A stretch of DNA of 64,000 nucleotides, from the NCBI GenBank assembly GCA_965657795.1, contig CBFHQJ010000005.1, forward strand, positions 22,974 to 86,973. Direction: 5' to 3'. Positions within the stretch are counted from its first letter, which is position 1. Each line of letters starts with the position of its first letter. The stretch comes from SW10 sp965657795. Lineage in GTDB: Bacteria > Verrucomicrobiota > Verrucomicrobiia > Verrucomicrobiales > Akkermansiaceae. Under the pieces are notes generated by a model. That model searched no databases, was not told where the DNA came from, and was given only the letters and a program-made list of their open reading frames with translations. Of the stretch, positions 26,123 through 36,025 are shown one piece after another. The position numbers were made by a program, and so were the translations under genes.

Positions 26123-28786
26123 TTATTGTCGGGCCAACCTCAGCCGCACAAAGCGACCGAGCTGCGCATCCGATAACTCCACAGAAACCTCATCAAAGCC
26201 ATCCAGTCCCAGTTCCCGGGAAATGGCCAATCCTTCGCTGCTCCAAACCTCCAAATCCCGACTCACCTCTGGAACCACGACAAAACCATTCAGGTTACTT
26301 CTTATCATGTAACTGAAAACTCCGTCTTCCGGAGCTGGAAGAGCGCCAAATTCCTGATCGGATGTCCCAAGGGCCCATTCAAGCGCCGCACTGATCCCAT
26401 CACCATCACGATCCTCTCGGCTATCCCCGTTGAAACCCGGAACCGCTCCGCTGTAGGTGTGGCTGTCACGCAAAATATTCTCGGGATCATAAAGCTCAAT
26501 CGTCTCTCCTTCCGCGGCCAGGTTCCCGGAATAAGGCCCGAGAACAAATCGTTGTTCACCTCCGGTTGGGCTCAAATCGCGGGACCGGAATGCCACGACA
26601 TCAGGACTTAGAAACAAACTATCCCCCGAAGGGATGACCGAACCTTCGGGCAAGATAAACCTTACCGCGCCATCCACGCGCCATCCCGAAACATCGACTG
26701 CGGTCGGCGATTGATTGATCAACTCCAAATACTCCTGATCTTGATCATCGGAAATCGGATCAAAATCGAGAGCTCCGATTGCGACCGCCGGCGAATCGAG
26801 AGGAGCCGGAAGATCCGGCGTGTTGTTATAAATTTCAACCCTCCTGATCGGCAGCCATTCAAAGTTGATCCGATTGTTGGCCCGCTGCATCGTCTCTGCA
26901 TCCGGGTGTGGGATGTTCCAGCTCTTTGGAACCGGGTCGGCGTCATACCAGGTTCCCCAGAATTCAAAATCCAGAAAAGCATCACCCGGGAAGACTCCGG
27001 AGGGCGAAAGTCTCTCCCATTGAGCCTCGGTGCGCGCGGGGATATATTCCGAGGCAATAAAGCGATCGCTCAAAGTACGAAGCCTCCTGAAAAACATCTC
27101 ACGCGTTCTTGGGTTTCCCCTCAGGAGTGCTTCTACGAGCACGCTCGTATTGACCGACTCACTGAATTCCGTAAATCCCCCGGTGAATAGATTGCGGTCA
27201 AAGTAACCCGCGCGACTGGTAAAATCCCTGCCGAAAGTCAGATCAAGATCCCAGGGCAGTATCGACCAACGCCCGTCTCCTTCGGTATCGTGGTACAAGT
27301 AATAATTCTTCGCCCCCATATCGGTCTGCATGATCACGACAAGCCCGGCGAGAGTGTTGATGGTGGTCGGAAGGTCAACGTGCTCGAAAATGTAATTCCA
27401 ACGATCCGGGCTATCCTGATTGATTCCGGAAATCAGGGCATAGAGGTCCTCCAATCCCTCCTCTTCCCGGGTCATTTTCCTTACAATATTTGTGTTTCCA
27501 ATCTCCTCCACTCTCAACGAGGTATTCACCGCCTTGTAGAGAGTGGCATCCGGATCGAGCCCCGCCCGATCGAGATAGATATCGTCGGCGTCCTCAACTA
27601 AATCAGCGGTGCTAAAAAACTGCCCGTTGCGTTGAACCCTTACGGTAAAGGCAAAATGAGTCGGGACCCCGGCTTCGCGTAAAATCTCGTAAGCCATTTC
27701 ATTACGAACCTTCGCCTTATCCCCCCAATTGGTCATCAGGTTAATATCCCGAACCCTTGGCTCCCCATCCTTCCATCGAAATCGCTGCGTCTTATTAAAG
27801 TCGATATTGAACCCCTTCTTGTCAAAAAACAGAGTCGACTGGCCCCGCGGACCAAACTCCACATTGTCGTAATACTCACCAAGGTAATACACGCCGGCCC
27901 GCACTTTTTGAAAGGAAGTCAGCCGATTGTAGTCACTCACGGAGATAAACCACTCGAAGACCTCGGCAAGACTCTCAACATTGGGATTGGCAACCGGCAC
28001 CCCGTAATATTCCTGGGAATCCAGAGGATTCGCAAAAGGTGGCTCTTTGGAAATCCGCCCCTCGGCATCCTGCGCCACAAAGCGCCACCTGATGACATCC
28101 CTCACCGCTCCCCCGGGAATCGTCACTGAGTAATTCGTCCCGTCATTAGAGTCCATCGCCACCGCCTCCTCCGGCCCAAATCCCGCCCGGTAAAAAAGAG
28201 TCACATCTTCCGCTCCCGTGATCGTCGCGGTAATCTCAAGCGTCTCCGCAACCGCCGGACGTTCTCCGCCGGTCCGATAGTCCAGAAAAAGTGGACCCGG
28301 TAAGCGGCCCGTCCCATTCTCCGCCCCTGGAGTCGCCTCATCAAGGTACCCAATTCCAAATTCACCTTCACCGTAGCTTTCATCCTCAAACTGAGGCGGA
28401 TAACGATCTCCAAAATCCGTCACCACCGTCGCGCCATCCGGAGCCACCAACGCAAGATATTCGCCTCCAGCCGACAACTTGAAATCCGTATGCAATTCAC
28501 CGACATCCCGATCTTTTCCCGATGCAAACACCACCAACCATTCACCCGGCTCCAACATCGTCGACGGAAAAACCCAACGGTTTAAAACCAGCGCATTATC
28601 CGTCAGATAATAACCTCCCAGATCCACCGGCTCATCATCCGGATTGAAAATCTCAATCCAATCCGGAAAGTCTCCGTCTTCATCCGCCACAGTCGTCTCG
28701 TTCGAAGCCATAAACTCCGAAATCACCGGAGCCGCCCCGACCGGAAAAATCAAAAACGAAAGCAATGTGACTAGAAGTCCCCTCAT
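26123..28786 (-). CDS. Secreted lamin-tail / CotH protein
   Basis: An 887-residue exported protein with a signal peptide (about 1-18). Domains: lamin-tail (APVISEFMASNETTVADEDGDFPDWIEIFNPDDEPVDL in pieces from about 20 to 130), a linker beta domain (about 140-255), a CotH kinase-like domain (about 270-590: GQSTLFFDKKGFNIDFNK, YYLYHDTEGDGRWSILPWDLDLTFG), a second lamin-tail domain (about 670-770), an Asp-rich calcium linker (SREDRDGDGISAALEWALGTSD) and the shared C-terminal module (VVPEVSRDLEVW, ending RFVRLRLARQ). The LPWDLDLTFG block with its acidic residues is the CotH metal/catalytic signature, so protein-kinase activity is plausible. It ends about 50 bases before the start of the broken Hcp-like gene. 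Confidence 0.88.
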   Translation of the reverse strand: MRGLLVTLLSFLIFPVGAAPVISEFMASNETTVADEDGDFPDWIEIFNPDDEPVDLGGYYLTDNALVLNRWVFPSTMLEPGEWLVVFASGKDRDVGELHTDFKLSAGGEYLALVAPDGATVVTDFGDRYPPQFEDESYGEGEFGIGYLDEATPGAENGTGRLPGPLFLDYRTGGERPAVAETLEITATITGAEDVTLFYRAGFGPEEAVAMDSNDGTNYSVTIPGGAVRDVIRWRFVAQDAEGRISKEPPFANPLDSQEYYGVPVANPNVESLAEVFEWFISVSDYNRLTSFQKVRAGVYYLGEYYDNVEFGPRGQSTLFFDKKGFNIDFNKTQRFRWKDGEPRVRDINLMTNWGDKAKVRNEMAYEILREAGVPTHFAFTVRVQRNGQFFSTADLVEDADDIYLDRAGLDPDATLYKAVNTSLRVEEIGNTNIVRKMTREEEGLEDLYALISGINQDSPDRWNYIFEHVDLPTTINTLAGLVVIMQTDMGAKNYYLYHDTEGDGRWSILPWDLDLTFGRDFTSRAGYFDRNLFTGGFTEFSESVNTSVLVEALLRGNPRTREMFFRRLRTLSDRFIASEYIPARTEAQWERLSPSGVFPGDAFLDFEFWGTWYDADPVPKSWNIPHPDAETMQRANNRINFEWLPIRRVEIYNNTPDLPAPLDSPAVAIGALDFDPISDDQDQEYLELINQSPTAVDVSGWRVDGAVRFILPEGSVIPSGDSLFLSPDVVAFRSRDLSPTGGEQRFVLGPYSGNLAAEGETIELYDPENILRDSHTYSGAVPGFNGDSREDRDGDGISAALEWALGTSDQEFGALPAPEDGVFSYMIRSNLNGFVVVPEVSRDLEVWSSEGLAISRELGLDGFDEVSVELSDAQLGRFVRLRLARQ

Positions 28787-28832
28787 TCGCTGCTAACTAT
28801 AATCCATTCCCCTCCCGCGTCGAGTGATGTTG

Positions 28833-29522
28833 TCACTGACCGCCCGAAGCCTCCATCTTCTCCAAAATCTCCCGCAGCTTGGCCCGCGCTTCCACATTCC
28901 TGGCCTCGATCCGTTCCCGGGCTTCATTCATCAATCCAAGTTCCCTCGCCGAATCTTCGCCATAAGACCCGGTTGAGAAGAACTCCAGATCCTCACCCCT
29001 TAGCCGAAACGATTCTCTTGTCGTGACCCTATCCAGAACCCCTTCTTCCAGCTTGCTGCGCTGCGCCGGCCTCAACTTTAGCAACGTCCGCCCCAACTCC
29101 TCCTCCAAACCTCGCCCCAAGATCTCGTTCACTAATCCCAACCAAGCCTCCCCTACTGGTTCGCCAGCATTCTCGAGTTCCATGAGAACACGCTCAGCTT
29201 TCTCGAAGTCCAAAATCAAGCGAGCCGCAAATGGGTCTTCCGGATCAGCATTAACATTATCAATTCTGAAGACATCACTCTCCACGACTGCACTTTGAAT
29301 CATTTCCTCCCGTGAAAGATCCTGACTCTCCGGCAACGAAAGATACCAATCAAGCGCCTCCCGCGGATCCAGCTTCGCCAATTCATTCAAGACCTCCTTG
29401 GCTTCATAGAACGACGCCCCAATGTTCCCTCGATCAATCTCTGCCTTCACCGCCTGCCACCCCTGGCCTTCCAATGAATCGGTAATGACAGCCTCAAAAG
29501 CCTCCCGGGCTCCTCCCTCCAA
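28833..29522 (-). pseudogene. 3' part of a frameshifted hypothetical gene
   Basis: This frame has no ATG at its head; its first possible start is TTG. It continues the protein of the upstream fragment (29447-30403) in another frame: inserting one G in the GGGGG run at 29524-29528 (CCCCC as written on the plus strand) joins them as ...LLREMVGGLEGGAREAFEAV... with a total of 523 residues. The segment is Glu/Leu-rich and helical with no recognised family. It ends in an Arg/Glu-rich predicted coiled coil (about the last 45 residues). It may still be made at low level if the run slips. Confidence 0.6.
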
Positions 29523-30403
29523 GCCCCCACCATCTCACGAAGCAAGCTGGAACGCCCCGAGTCTGCCAGTCCTCGCGCAAAAGCTCTCATTGCAGGATTC
29601 GAGGAGTAATCACTACTTTTGCTCGGTGTATAAGGAAACCCCATTCCCCCAGCGTTTAATCGACTTGAGCCCCTCAGTCCACCGCCTGACATTGACACGT
29701 AGAATGTCGCCCTCAACTCACCATCAAAATTAACTTGTTCCAGCATCGCCTTGGGATCACTTCCCCATCTTCCCACTTGATAAAGAATGACATCCCGAAA
29801 GTACGCCTCTCCGGGCAGCCGACCAGTCGAACCAGGACCATCGCCTTGCCTGCCCTGCTCAATCCAATCCAGACACAGCTCAAATCCACGTCTTGGATCA
29901 CGATGATAGCCATCACAAATCATCAAAATCTCCGCCTTTAAGGTATCCTCCTTAGTCCACTCTTTCTGCCCACGCACCCAAGTAATCACACCTTCCCCAT
30001 CAAGCTCATACCACCTCGCCAAGAGGGCCAGCATTTCTCCTCCGATTTCACGATCATTCCCATCGAGCTCATCCCCATACTCACTCCTCTCACGCTCCAT
30101 TAAGAAGTCCAATGCCCCGGGAATCTCGCTCGATTCCAGCTGCAAAATCCAAGCCATCATGCGAGCCTCCGTGATCCCCTCTCCCCTGAGAGCGTCATAT
30201 TCTGAAATCAGTCGCACCAGCTTCTCACCATCACGCGCACTCTCCCGTTCACGTTCACTCGTCGACGCCCCCCTCACCGATATTCGCCTCCGCGAGTCGA
30301 CCGTCGGGATCTCGCTCACCTCCTCCATCCCCGATTCGCCCATCCTCCCCAGACAAAAACAGAGCACCAAGCAAGTCGCGGACGAGAGTAGAATCACTTT
30401 CAT
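29447..30403 (-). pseudogene. 5' part of a frameshifted hypothetical secreted/lipoprotein-like gene
   Basis: Starts MKVILLSSATCLVLCFCLG, an export signal with candidate lipobox cysteines. The first 290 residues are helical with repeated 'alpha-alpha' hairpins (for example GRWGSDPKAMLEQVNFDGE), resembling the many TPR/HEAT-like hypothetical proteins of Verrucomicrobia; I do not recognise a family. After ...LLREMVGAW the sequence turns Arg-rich and stops, while the sensible continuation is in the -28833 frame. The frames overlap by 76 bases. The lesion coincides with a homopolymer run (bases 29524-29528), so a real single-base deletion, phase variation or a sequencing error are all possible. 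Confidence 0.6.
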
Positions 30404-30452
30404 AGCGATTCCATTCTCTCACCGGAGATCCCAACTCGCAATGACCGAAGAT

Positions 30453-33131
30453 CTACAATTCCTTGATCTCGATATTTCGCCAGCTGATCTCGGCCCCGTG
30501 AGTTTGCAACTGGATCGGACCCTTCGCGGGCAAAGGTCCACCTTTATTGAAGTAGTTCTGCAACGGTGCCTCCTTCACCACGATTTTATCATTTAGAATC
30601 ACCGTCACTTTGTTGCCGATCATACGAACCAAAATCTTATTCCACTGTCCGAGCGGCTTGTCAGCAATGATCAAAGGATCTCTTCCCTTGCTGCCCACTC
30701 TGTTGTTCCAAAGTCCGCCCGATCCCTTGTGCGCGTCGGCATGCTTGCGCTTGATGTCCCAAATTTGCACCTGCGGAATTCCGCGCAAATAGATCCCGCT
30801 ATCGGCATTTTTCCCGTGCTTGTATTCGAGCCTCAATTCGAAGTCTGAATAATTCCGCTCGGTAGTCAGATAGAGCCCGCTCCCATCATTCACGATCACT
30901 CCATCTTCGACCTTCCAGTGCTTCGCAAGATCCTCAAGACTCTTCGCCTTTTTGGCATTTAACTCTTCTTCGGACAAGGCAATCCACTTCGAAGGATCCT
31001 CGGTGCCACAACCCCACCAACCTGCGAGATCCTCGCCATTGAAAAGCGGGTAAAAGACTCCCTTTTTTGGCTCCTTCTTCACGGGGATAAACTGGACAGC
31101 ATCCACCACAACATAACCTCCTGTTCCTTCATTCGAGATCTCAACCTCCGCACTCTTTCCTTTTGTGAATTCAAACTCACCCAGCAACAGACCCAAATCG
31201 TCCTTTAACCCGATCTGCGTCTGATCGATGGTCACGACTTCCAGAACCTCTCCGTCCCTTTTTACCGTCACCGGAACTTTTTGAGATCGATTCTCCAAGG
31301 CCGGATAAATCACCCGAATCTCATACCGACCATCACGGGGTAATTCGGGAACAAAGCGTGCCACTTGTTTCTCTTCCTTCTTCTTTCCATCGTGGCGATA
31401 TCCCTCGTCTACAAATGGACTGGTGCTCCGGCTCTGAGCCACGAATCCCGAGAAGGTGGCATCGAGATCATCAACCACAATCCCGGGGAGTTTCTCTGAT
31501 TCGATGAGCGTTACATTTGGCGTCTTCATTGGCCCGGAATATTCAAGAACCTGCTTCAGAGCCACGAGTCGGGGCTTCAATTTTTCATAGGGAACATCCT
31601 GCACCGCAATCCCGTCATCGATGGCGATCGAAGCAGCCACCGCACCACTTTGCCCCAAAATCATGAAGACCGGCTCCATCCGAATCGAACCGTAGGCAAT
31701 ATGCGAGGAAGAAAGGCAAACCGGTACGATTAGATTCGTACATTCCTGCCTTTTAGGGCGAATAGCACGATAAGAAATCTGGTAAGGCCCTCCCGGAGAA
31801 ACCTGAACATCGCCTTCGTTCTTCACATTTCCTTTCTCGTCGATGTAGCGCTGCACATTGTGTGAATCCATGTTGTAGGAACCCATCCCGATCGATTCCG
31901 GAGTTTCGCGCTTGCGGAAGCAATCGAGTTCCGAATTAACGTAATCACTCACCATGCGACGAGCCTCGCGAATGTAGAGCTGGTGGGGCCAGTTGCCGTT
32001 GTCGGTGAATTCATCTTCCGCCAAACCCCAAACATTAATTTTGCTACGCAAGTCCTCCGGCACTCTTGGATCATTACAGAGAAACCAAAAGAGCCCTTTT
32101 TGATAAACCTCATGTTCCTTGACGATCTCCGCCCGCCGGGCATAGCTCGCTTCGGGATAGTCCCAGTTCATGCCAATATTGTCTGTCGAAAAACCACCAT
32201 GATTGTTGGTATCGGTCTTGCGGTTTGGCATGGGTTTGTGATTCCCCCAGACCGTCCGCCACCCCGCCTGAATATATCGCAGGTATAATTCGTAACGCAT
32301 CGGATCATAACCCTCTGGCTTGGGAAAGGCCACGCGGTTTTCCGGATCATCCGTGAGGCACATCCGGAAGCAGTATGCCTGCACCCTTTTGTCGCCCTCA
32401 CCTTCCTTGCCCGGACCACCTGCCATGATTCCCGGGAGCAGGCCGCTCGACGGCTCACCTTTCTTCACGTAGCCATCCACCCCATCCATAAACTGGTGGC
32501 TGCGGGACCGCCGGGTCTGCACCCCGTTCAAGGTCTCCCCATACTTGGAGTTTGGTTCACGCCCGACGTGATAAGTCACGCCCGCCGCTGCCATGAGATC
32601 GCCTTCGTAAGTGGCATCCATGAAAATCTTACCGGCAAAGCTCCGGCCCGACTCCATCGTGATCGAGACAATCCTCCCCGCGTCCTTCTTCAAACCAGAC
32701 TCCCGATTCAGCCTCTGACCATAAACCACTTCGACACCCGCTTCGGACAGCATCTGGCGATAAACCATCTCCGCCACTTTGGGCTCAAAGCCCCAGATCG
32801 CATCTGACTTCGCGCTGTAGCCGGAATACTCCTCCTTCTTCTGGTTCTTCCACGAATCGTCTTTGGAATAATATTGATGCAATCGCTGATAAAACTCCCG
32901 CGACATCCCACCAATCACCCGCTTGTTTCCCGAGTCCGTCCGCCCCAGTCCGCCGGAAGTCAAGCCACCAACATGCTGCGAAGGCTCGATGATGATCGCC
33001 GTCTTTCCCTCTCTCGCCATCTGCACCGCCGCCGTCACTCCGGCCGAAGTCCCGCCGTAAACGACCAGGTCGTGATCGGCAAAGAGATTGGAGACCAGCA
33101 ACAAGCCTGTGATGAACCAAGGTATTTTCAT
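30453..33131 (-). CDS. FAD-dependent oxidoreductase / golvesin-like / DUF1080 three-domain protein
   Basis: An 892-residue exported protein (signal peptide about 1-18). Residues 19-530 are an FAD-dependent oxidoreductase of the PVC 'xanthan-lyase-like' annotated group: DLVVYGGTSAGVTAAVQMAREGKTAIIIEP is the dinucleotide-binding fold and HVGGLTSGGLG follows. About 570-675 is a golvesin C-terminal-like beta-sandwich (DGRYEIRVIYP, VVVDAVQFIP). About 680-892 is DUF1080, a 3-keto-disaccharide hydrolase domain (YPLFNGEDLAGW, NADSGIYLRGIPQVQIWD, GPIQLQTHGAEISWRNIEI). Oxidation of a sugar to a 3-keto form followed by hydrolytic cleavage in one chain is an attractive reading, but the pairing is inferred. 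Confidence 0.88.
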   Translation of the reverse strand: MKIPWFITGLLLVSNLFADHDLVVYGGTSAGVTAAVQMAREGKTAIIIEPSQHVGGLTSGGLGRTDSGNKRVIGGMSREFYQRLHQYYSKDDSWKNQKKEEYSGYSAKSDAIWGFEPKVAEMVYRQMLSEAGVEVVYGQRLNRESGLKKDAGRIVSITMESGRSFAGKIFMDATYEGDLMAAAGVTYHVGREPNSKYGETLNGVQTRRSRSHQFMDGVDGYVKKGEPSSGLLPGIMAGGPGKEGEGDKRVQAYCFRMCLTDDPENRVAFPKPEGYDPMRYELYLRYIQAGWRTVWGNHKPMPNRKTDTNNHGGFSTDNIGMNWDYPEASYARRAEIVKEHEVYQKGLFWFLCNDPRVPEDLRSKINVWGLAEDEFTDNGNWPHQLYIREARRMVSDYVNSELDCFRKRETPESIGMGSYNMDSHNVQRYIDEKGNVKNEGDVQVSPGGPYQISYRAIRPKRQECTNLIVPVCLSSSHIAYGSIRMEPVFMILGQSGAVAASIAIDDGIAVQDVPYEKLKPRLVALKQVLEYSGPMKTPNVTLIESEKLPGIVVDDLDATFSGFVAQSRSTSPFVDEGYRHDGKKKEEKQVARFVPELPRDGRYEIRVIYPALENRSQKVPVTVKRDGEVLEVVTIDQTQIGLKDDLGLLLGEFEFTKGKSAEVEISNEGTGGYVVVDAVQFIPVKKEPKKGVFYPLFNGEDLAGWWGCGTEDPSKWIALSEEELNAKKAKSLEDLAKHWKVEDGVIVNDGSGLYLTTERNYSDFELRLEYKHGKNADSGIYLRGIPQVQIWDIKRKHADAHKGSGGLWNNRVGSKGRDPLIIADKPLGQWNKILVRMIGNKVTVILNDKIVVKEAPLQNYFNKGGPLPAKGPIQLQTHGAEISWRNIEIKEL

Positions 33132-33215
33132 GCCAACACCATCAACACACGACTAGGGCAGGTCAACCCGGGAACACCGCCTTGACCGATTCCGGTCCAC
33201 CGGCAAACTCCTCTC

Positions 33216-33830
33216 ATGATACCTAAGACCGTCCTTGCCATTCTCACTTTGACCGTTGCGTTGGCTGAATCTGAAATCGTCCGTCGCCAATGGTCTCTCC
33301 CTGAACTCACTCCGGTTATCGAAACCTTTGGTAAGCCCGACAAATCTGATCCGTTTGCTTCCGATCAGGACTTTAAAGCGATCGAAAGCTGCAACAAAAA
33401 CCAACTGGTCAACTGGCTCAAAGCCAACGGCGTGAGCTTTCCTCCTGGCAGCTCTGCCCGGTATGGCGAAGGAACTCTCGTCGTTGGTAATACGCCTCGC
33501 AACCTTGAATTGGTTGATTCCATCCTAAGCTACAAATTCCCCATTGAACTTTCGCTTCAACTCTTGAAACACTTTCTGGCGGAAACGAAGGACAAACCCA
33601 TTGAAAAACTTCCGGCTATCATGAGCAGATATCCCCATCAAACTCTCGGCCCCCTCCACGGCATTATCGAGCAGCTTGCCGACCTCGACCTCCAACTCGC
33701 TTCCAAACCTGACAAGCAACTTAAGAAAGTCATCAACAAGCGCCGGGACCGTATTCTCAAAATGCTTCCCGGAGGTCTCGAAGCTACCCGGACCTACTTC
33801 GAAAGTATGATAAAAATCATGGCTCGATAA
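33216..33830 (+). CDS. Small secreted protein with secretin N-domain-like motif
   Basis: A 204-residue protein with a signal peptide (MIPKTVLAILTLTVALA). Residues about 65-110 contain LKANGVSFPPGSSARYGEGTLVVGNTPRNLELVDSIL in short blocks, resembling the GVxFPxGAxAxY...LxVxNTxxNLxLVE motif found in N-domains of secretin-type and related proteins of Verrucomicrobia. The rest is helical and Lys-rich, with no secretin pore domain, so this is a stand-alone relative of unknown role. Its last 14 bases overlap the end of the convergent FG-GAP gene. Confidence 0.7.
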   Translation: MIPKTVLAILTLTVALAESEIVRRQWSLPELTPVIETFGKPDKSDPFASDQDFKAIESCNKNQLVNWLKANGVSFPPGSSARYGEGTLVVGNTPRNLELVDSILSYKFPIELSLQLLKHFLAETKDKPIEKLPAIMSRYPHQTLGPLHGIIEQLADLDLQLASKPDKQLKKVINKRRDRILKMLPGGLEATRTYFESMIKIMAR

Positions 33831-35883
33831 CCACTCGCATGCGCAGATAGCTCGCTTCCGAGACGAATCGGGTCGTGACAAGCTCCACACCCCAGCCGGA
33901 AGTTTTTTCTACGTTCAACGTTTCAAAATCGGCCTCGTGACACGTCTCCCAATCTTCCAGGTTGGTGGATTTTTCAATCCAGATTCTAACACCCCGCGGG
34001 AGCTTCCGGTGACGGTATCTGACAAGTTTTCCGTCAGAGCCTGCCCCACCATAAAACTGGATCGGCCCCATACCGTCGGCCACTCCCGGATCAAGCCCCG
34101 CGCCAAACTCCAAAGTGTTATTCAGCCCGTCTCCATCGGGATCCGCCAAGTGATCTGTGACGACCCCTGCGGCACGTTCCGCTTCTGAAAAGTGTTCAGC
34201 CAGCCAAGCCTCATATGGGCTCGCCGGCTCGATAACTTCAAAAACCTGATCAATCTCAACACTAGAAAACTCCTGCTCAATCCCGCTTGGCCAGCGAACT
34301 TTCACCACCCCAACAGGGTCTGCGGAAGCCCCCAAGCCAAAATGCGCCACCTTCTCGCTCTGCGTCAAAAAGTGGCTACCACCACTAATTTCGCGGCGCT
34401 GTGGAGGCAAGCCATCGTCGGGCACAATCGTCACCACAGCTCCAATTCCATCACGATTGGAATATCGCCCGTGCGGCTTGACCCGCAGGTAATGATTCTC
34501 GTTCTGCGTATCGTTCCGATAGAGAATCGGCCCGTCCGCATTGTTGACAATAAAGAGATCAAGGTCGCCATCCTGATCGTAGTCAAAAACCAGCAACCCT
34601 TTTCCCTTCGCGGTATCAGCAATGCCAACCGAAGCCGAAACATCGGTGAAGGTTCCGCCATCATTCCGCCACAGCTTGGTCGGATCCGTTTGAAAGGGAG
34701 TCTCGTTTTCCATACGATCGCTCTCGAATCCATTCGTCATCGCCAGATCAAGATCGCCGTCATTGTCATAGTCAAAAAACACCGCGCCCCAACCCCAACC
34801 GCCATCACGCACTCCACCCACATCTGTTGCATCTTCAAAGACACGATTGCCCAGATTCCGATAAAGTCGATTCCCGGTTATACCCCATCCGGAATTTGGA
34901 ATCGCAGGCTGACGACCATCGTAAATCGAAGTGACAAATAGATCCGGCAAGCCATCGCCATCGTAGTCACCAACCGCCAATCCCATCCCGTTTTCGTCAC
35001 CACCAACCCGGGCCGCTTCTGTCCCATCGACAAAAGTCCCGTCACCATTGTTCCAGAAAAGTCGGCTCGTTCCAAAATCACCCGCCACCACCAAATCCGG
35101 CCAGCCGTCGAGATCGAGGTCGGTTAACCGGGAAGTGAAAGCCTGGGTCGTAAAATCCGGTCCTGTTTCGAGCTCGGGGTCGTCCCACATTTCCACTCCG
35201 GACCCAAGAGTGGCATCGACAAAACCGCCCAAGCTCCCGGTATTCTCCAGCAAGACAGATCGATTCCCGGGGCCCGTCACCGCCCACTGGCAGGTGTGAA
35301 TATCGAGTCTTCCATCGAGGTTGTAGTCACCAAAAGCCACGCTGAACCCCGAGTGCCAATTCGGAGATTCAAGATCAGCTCCCCAAGCTTGTCCCTTCTC
35401 GAGAAAAGAGCCATCCCCTTGATTCACATAGAGGAGATTTCGCAAAGGCTCACCCGACTCACCAGCCACACTTATATACAAATCGGCATCACCATCGTTG
35501 TCGATATCGCCCCATGCCGCGCCATTGCTTGGAGCGACCACATCAATCCCCGCGACCTCGCTGACACTCTCGAAGGTTCCGTCGCCTAAGTTACGAAAGA
35601 GGGTGTCGGTATTGTGATAGCGCGTCACCAGTAAATCGACCCAGCCATCCCCATCAAAGTCCGCCACCGCTGCTCCGCCCGTCATTACCTCGGGAACATG
35701 CTTCACCAATCCCGCAGAAGGCAGCCATTGGAGGTATCCCACCTCCGAATCATCGGTCACATCCACGAATACGCCCTGACCCGGGGCCCGGGAACAAACA
35801 AAAATCGACTCCACAAGCGTGATCAGAAAAGCCACGCCCATTCGGGACACATTCGATGCCAGCCATTGCCAATTCACGACCAT
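33817..35883 (-). CDS. FG-GAP/VCBS repeat protein with ASPIC/UnbV domain
   Basis: A 688-residue exported protein; the signal segment lies around residues 15-37 and an alternative start is at 35841. At least seven calcium-binding repeats of the form D-x-D-x-D-G-x-x-D are visible (for example DFDGDGWVDLLV, DIDNDGDADLYI, DYDQDGDLDLFI), forming an integrin-alpha-like beta-propeller. The ASPIC/UnbV domain (about 475-560) reads REISGGSHFLTQSEKVAHFGLG and VKVRWPSGIEQEF. It ends with an Asp-rich linker (DPDGDGLNNTLEFGAG) and the shared C-terminal module (IEKSTNLEDWETC, ending YLRMRVVIEP). Probably a surface adhesion or binding protein. Confidence 0.88.
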   Translation of the reverse strand: MVVNWQWLASNVSRMGVAFLITLVESIFVCSRAPGQGVFVDVTDDSEVGYLQWLPSAGLVKHVPEVMTGGAAVADFDGDGWVDLLVTRYHNTDTLFRNLGDGTFESVSEVAGIDVVAPSNGAAWGDIDNDGDADLYISVAGESGEPLRNLLYVNQGDGSFLEKGQAWGADLESPNWHSGFSVAFGDYNLDGRLDIHTCQWAVTGPGNRSVLLENTGSLGGFVDATLGSGVEMWDDPELETGPDFTTQAFTSRLTDLDLDGWPDLVVAGDFGTSRLFWNNGDGTFVDGTEAARVGGDENGMGLAVGDYDGDGLPDLFVTSIYDGRQPAIPNSGWGITGNRLYRNLGNRVFEDATDVGGVRDGGWGWGAVFFDYDNDGDLDLAMTNGFESDRMENETPFQTDPTKLWRNDGGTFTDVSASVGIADTAKGKGLLVFDYDQDGDLDLFIVNNADGPILYRNDTQNENHYLRVKPHGRYSNRDGIGAVVTIVPDDGLPPQRREISGGSHFLTQSEKVAHFGLGASADPVGVVKVRWPSGIEQEFSSVEIDQVFEVIEPASPYEAWLAEHFSEAERAAGVVTDHLADPDGDGLNNTLEFGAGLDPGVADGMGPIQFYGGAGSDGKLVRYRHRKLPRGVRIWIEKSTNLEDWETCHEADFETLNVEKTSGWGVELVTTRFVSEASYLRMRVVIEP

Positions 35884-36025
35884 TTGCGTTCAGGTTGTCG
35901 CCGGCCCACCAGGTTGTCCATGCAATTTCCCTGAGCCAACAACAAAGAACTACCCACACTCCTTCATTGCTTCATAATCCCAAACCCACTACGAATTGGG
36001 CTCTCTGCTCTTGCCACCACACACA

